NCBI GenBank assembly: GCA_046351235.1
Contig: JAXLYV010000007.1
Coordinates: 124,001 to 188,000 of the forward strand
Direction of reading: 5' to 3'
Length of the DNA: 64,000 nt
From: JBBSAT01 sp046351235
GTDB lineage: Bacteria > Myxococcota_A > Polyangia > Polyangiales > Sandaracinaceae
In this document: in pieces, positions 61,394-64,000 of the stretch
How the letters are laid out: every line of letters starts with the position of its first letter
Numbering within the stretch: the stretch's first letter is position 1
The notes under the pieces: model-generated
What the model saw: the letters and a program-made list of their open reading frames with translations, nothing else
The model's database searches: none
What the model was told of the DNA's origin: nothing
Position numbers and translations under genes: made by a program

Positions 61394-62788
61394 GTGCCTC
61401 CACTCTCCCACGCACTGTTCCTCCAGTCGGGATCCCTCCTCGGAGGTCCTGGCCCGGAGGTCGTGCTGATCGTCCTCTCGGCCACCATCGGAGCGGCGCT
61501 CTCGGGGCTGACCACGGCGCTGGCGACCTTGCCGAACGAGCGCCTGCTCGCGCTCCGAGACGAGGGCGGCCCCGACGGCAAGACGGCCGGTCGCCTGCTG
61601 GAGCAGCGCAAGACGATCCGTGCGCGGATCCTCGCCGGCCGCGTGCTCTCGGTCGCCTCGGTGTCGGCCTTCACGGCGCACCTCGTGGCGCGCGTGCTCG
61701 ACGACGAGGGCTTGATCCTCGTGGCCGTGTTCTCGGCCGCGCTCTGCTACGCGATCCTCGCCGAGATCGCCCAGACCCTCACGCGCTCGCGCGCGAACCG
61801 CATCACGATGCCGCTCCTGCGCGCCCTCTACCCGCTGGAGCTCCTGCTCGCGCCGTTCGCGATCCCGATCCAGCTCGTGGCGCGCCTCGCGGAGCGCTAC
61901 TTCCCGGAGGGCGCCGACGCGGTCGCGCCGGAGATCGCCACGCGCGAGGTCGAGCACCTCATCGAGAAGCGCGAAGAAGAGGGCACGCTCGAGGCGGCCG
62001 ACATGCTCCTCAACGTGCTCGAGCTGAAGGACACGCTCGTGCGCGAGGTGATGGTGCCCCGCACGCGCATGGTCGCGATCGCGAAGGACACGCCGATCGA
62101 CGAGGTCATCAAGCGCGCGATCAGCGAGGGCCACAGCCGCTATCCGGTGTACGGCGACAAGATCGACAAGATCGAGGGCATCCTCTACACGAAGGACCTC
62201 TTCGCGGCCTCGCGCGGCACCGAGGCTCCGACGCTCGCCAAGCTCGTGCGCGGCAAGGTGCTCTTCGTCCCCGAGACGCAGAAGATCAACGCGCTGCTCC
62301 GCGAGATGCAGGCCAAGCGCCAGCACCTGGCGATCGCGATCGACGAGTTCGGCGGCACGAGCGGCATCGTCACGCTCGAAGACGTGCTCGAGGAGATCGT
62401 CGGCGAGATCCACGACGAGCACGACACCGAAGAGGCCCTCGTCACCGAGATCGAGCCGGGCCGCTACCTCGCCGATGCGCGGGTCTCGATCCACGACCTC
62501 GGCGAGATGCTCTCGACCTCTCTCGTGAAGACCGAGGAGGGTGGCTTCGACTCCCTCGGCGGGCTCGTCGTCGATCTCGCGGGCAAGGTGCCCGACGTGG
62601 GCGAGCGCGTCCGCGTCGACGGCTTCGACCTCGTCGTGAAGGATGCCGACGAGCGGCGCGTGCGGCGCGTGGAGATCCGTCGGCGCGACACGGTGCGCCC
62701 GCCGGTCGACGTGCCGGCCGCGAGCGACGACCCGAGCACGGGCGAGACGCGAGCGCCCGCCCCGCGGGGCGCGACCGAGCCCACGTGA
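61394..62788 (+). CDS. CNNM/CorC-type transporter with CBS domains, 464 aa
   Basis: DUF21/CNNM-type membrane region about 20-180 with four helices (VVLIVLSATIGAALSGLTTA, LILVAVFSAALCYAILAEIA, PLLRALYPLELLLAPFAIPI). Then a CBS pair about 205-330 (REVMVPRTRMVAIAKDTPID, EGHSRYPVYGDKIDKIEGIL, LAIAIDEFGGTSGIVTLEDV). A CorC_HlyC transporter-associated domain about 340-425 follows, with GDE-like EEIVGEIHDEHD and GRYLADARVSIHDLGEML. The family is linked to Mg/Co efflux. GTG start at 61394. The stop overlaps the GTG of the next gene. Confidence 0.9.
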   Translation: MPPLSHALFLQSGSLLGGPGPEVVLIVLSATIGAALSGLTTALATLPNERLLALRDEGGPDGKTAGRLLEQRKTIRARILAGRVLSVASVSAFTAHLVARVLDDEGLILVAVFSAALCYAILAEIAQTLTRSRANRITMPLLRALYPLELLLAPFAIPIQLVARLAERYFPEGADAVAPEIATREVEHLIEKREEEGTLEAADMLLNVLELKDTLVREVMVPRTRMVAIAKDTPIDEVIKRAISEGHSRYPVYGDKIDKIEGILYTKDLFAASRGTEAPTLAKLVRGKVLFVPETQKINALLREMQAKRQHLAIAIDEFGGTSGIVTLEDVLEEIVGEIHDEHDTEEALVTEIEPGRYLADARVSIHDLGEMLSTSLVKTEEGGFDSLGGLVVDLAGKVPDVGERVRVDGFDLVVKDADERRVRRVEIRRRDTVRPPVDVPAASDDPSTGETRAPAPRGATEPT

Positions 62789-63195
62789 GCACGGATCTCG
62801 GGTCGGCTCTCGCACGCGCGCTCGGTGGCGCGGCGCTGCGCGCGCGCGTCGTCGCGCAGGCGCGCATCGAGCTACCTCTTCCGCCGGGGGTCGTGCCGGC
62901 GGGCCCTGGCGAGACGGCGGACACGACGATCGTCGCGGTCGACGCCGCCAGCGTCGAGGGCCTCGGAGCCACGCTCGCGCCCATCGTTCCGGGAGAGCGC
63001 CTCGTCGTCGTGGTGCCGCCCACGCCACAGAGCTTGCTCGGGCAGGTGCTCGCGCGCGCCCGGCGGATCGAGCCGGTCCCGCTCGAGCGCGTGTGCACGG
63101 CGCTACGCCACGTCGGGGTCGTCGACGTCCGCGTGACGCACGTCCCGGGTAGGCTGCGCCTGGCCGTCGTGACGGGGCGCGCGAGCGCTCCCTGA
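62785..63195 (+). CDS. Hypothetical protein, 136 aa
   Basis: Not recognised. Compact alpha/beta sequence: DTTIVAVDAASVEGLGATLA, IVPGERLVVVVPPTPQSLLG, QVLARARRIEPVPLERVCTA and VGVVDVRVTHVPGRLRLAVV. The alternation suggests a Rossmann-like half-domain, perhaps a methyltransferase-derived remnant; no SAM motif I is seen. GTG start overlaps the stop of the CorC-type gene by 4 bp, so the two are probably coupled. It is followed after about 90 bp by the vWA lipoprotein gene. Confidence 0.5.
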   Translation: MSTDLGSALARALGGAALRARVVAQARIELPLPPGVVPAGPGETADTTIVAVDAASVEGLGATLAPIVPGERLVVVVPPTPQSLLGQVLARARRIEPVPLERVCTALRHVGVVDVRVTHVPGRLRLAVVTGRASAP

Positions 63196-63288
63196 GCCCG
63201 AGGGCGAGCGGCGCTCAACGGCGGGCCGACCCCTATCGCCACGGCCCTCCGTCTCGACGCGCTCGGTCGCGAGCGCTACGAATGGAGG

Positions 63289-64000
63289 GTGCAGCGGTCT
63301 CGGATCCTCGCCGGTGTGACGTGGCTCTCGATGGCCGCGGCGCTGCTGGCCGGATGCGGCGCCAAGACCGGGCTCGACGTGCCCGACGCGAACCTCGACG
63401 CAGGCCCCGACGCGGGGCTCGACGTCGGCCCGCGCGACGCGGGCACCGACGTCGGGCTCGACGCATCCATTCCCTGCATCGTCCTCGAGCCCGACGCCGG
63501 CCCGGTCGAGCTCCCGCTCGACACGCAGGTCGAGCTGGGGCGCGCCGACGTGGTGTTCCTGATCGACGTGACCGGATCGATGAGCCAGGAGATCGGCCAC
63601 ATCCAGGCCGAGCTCCGCGACACGATCGCGCCCGGCATCAGCGCGGCGATCCCCGACTCCGAGCTCGGCGTCGCCACGTTCGCCGATTTCCCGGTGCGCG
63701 CCTGCGGCACCAGCGAGGACCACCCGTACAACCTCGTCCTGCCGGTGACGAACGATCTCGCTCGCGTGCAGACCGCGGTGAACACGATCGGCGTCTCGAA
63801 CGGTGGCGATCCGCCCGAGGCGCAGGTCGAGGCGCTGTACCAGACCGTCACCGGCGAGGGCCTCGGCAGCTTCATCGCGTCGAGCTTCGGCTGCCCCGAG
63901 GGCGGCTTCGGCTACGCGTGTTTCCGCAACGACGCGCTCCCCGTCATCTTGCTCTTCACCGACGACTACTGGCACGAAGGCCCCGGTGGTCGCGATCCCT
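63289..64000 (+). CDS. vWA-domain lipoprotein (3' partial)
   Basis: The frame runs off the window, so length is unknown; at least 237 residues are present. Signal with lipobox AAALLAGC (Cys23), then a linker of repeated Asp/Gly/Ala units (LDAGPDAGLDVG, PRDAGTDVGLDAS) to about 60. The vWA domain starts near 80 with a MIDAS-like loop VVFLIDVTGSMSQE, then DSELGVATFADFPVRAC and PVILLFTDDYWHEGP. Start choice is uncertain: GTG 63289 (chosen, good basic n-region, with TACGAA ending 6 nt upstream), GTG 63316 or ATG 63331. Similar in type to the vWA lipoprotein at 48644. Confidence 0.75.
   Translation, partial: MQRSRILAGVTWLSMAAALLAGCGAKTGLDVPDANLDAGPDAGLDVGPRDAGTDVGLDASIPCIVLEPDAGPVELPLDTQVELGRADVVFLIDVTGSMSQEIGHIQAELRDTIAPGISAAIPDSELGVATFADFPVRACGTSEDHPYNLVLPVTNDLARVQTAVNTIGVSNGGDPPEAQVEALYQTVTGEGLGSFIASSFGCPEGGFGYACFRNDALPVILLFTDDYWHEGPGGRDP

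Overview
The window is GC-rich bacterial chromosome, about 70% G+C or more by eye, packed with genes and short of RNA genes or mobile elements. It most likely comes from a Polyangia-type myxobacterium (Myxococcota), perhaps a Sandaracinus relative. That is an inference from gene content: MopE-like DCDD/ENCDGxDNDCD repeat lipoproteins, thrombospondin-type-3 calcium-binding repeats, a MYXO-CTERM-like sorting tail, many secreted lipoproteins with Asp/Gly/Pro-rich linkers, an NtrC-type regulator and an ECF sigma/FecR pair. I found no tRNA, rRNA, CRISPR array, transposase or phage genes.

Layout. 1-1223: end of an M14-type peptidase and an alpha/beta hydrolase. 1241-6143: leftward metabolic and regulatory genes (SelD, HDOD, membrane protein, Fe-alcohol dehydrogenase, ABM monooxygenase, Tudor-like protein). 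6336-11526: a membrane protein and SecA. 11546-14536: a Zn-ribbon protein and an Rph-like PEP-synthase-type dikinase. 14822-18643: an outer-membrane-type protein with Ca-binding repeats, then TonB, ExbD and ExbB. 19420-24050: two tandem MopE-like lipoproteins sharing a nearly identical 1.37-kb block. 24118-28390: DUF3556-like membrane protein, sigma-54-type response regulator, and a PHM-like copper monooxygenase lipoprotein. 28483-32153: leftward operon of HEAT protein, beta-propeller lipoprotein and flavin reductase. 32693-35710: a single-chain type IIG-like restriction-modification enzyme flanked by palindrome-rich noncoding DNA. 37345-43039: three overlapping secreted-protein genes including a 1148-residue metzincin-like protease. 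43118-45253: lytic transglycosylase. 45334-50176: C2-like lipoprotein, a putative envelope protein, ECF sigma factor, FecR-type anti-sigma and a vWA lipoprotein, with two matching promoter-like elements. 50288-54899: secreted START-like protein, MYXO-CTERM-like protein, DedA, HEAT and methyltransferase. 54929-63195: small lipoprotein and Zn-ribbon genes, MtnA, HAD 5'-nucleotidase, GAF histidine kinase, PhnD-like protein and a CBS/CorC transporter. 63289-64000: start of another vWA lipoprotein.

How it works together. Much of the window encodes cell-surface, calcium- or copper-dependent proteins, plus machinery to export or energise them (SecA, TonB-ExbB-ExbD). The clearest regulatory unit is the ECF/FecR locus: a 45-bp element of identical spacing lies before both the sigma gene and the vWA lipoprotein gene, which suggests autoregulation plus an adjacent target. 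A second pattern runs through the window: a TAnnnT hexamer 6-10 nt before the start codon of at least ten genes, consistent with leaderless or near-leaderless mRNAs.
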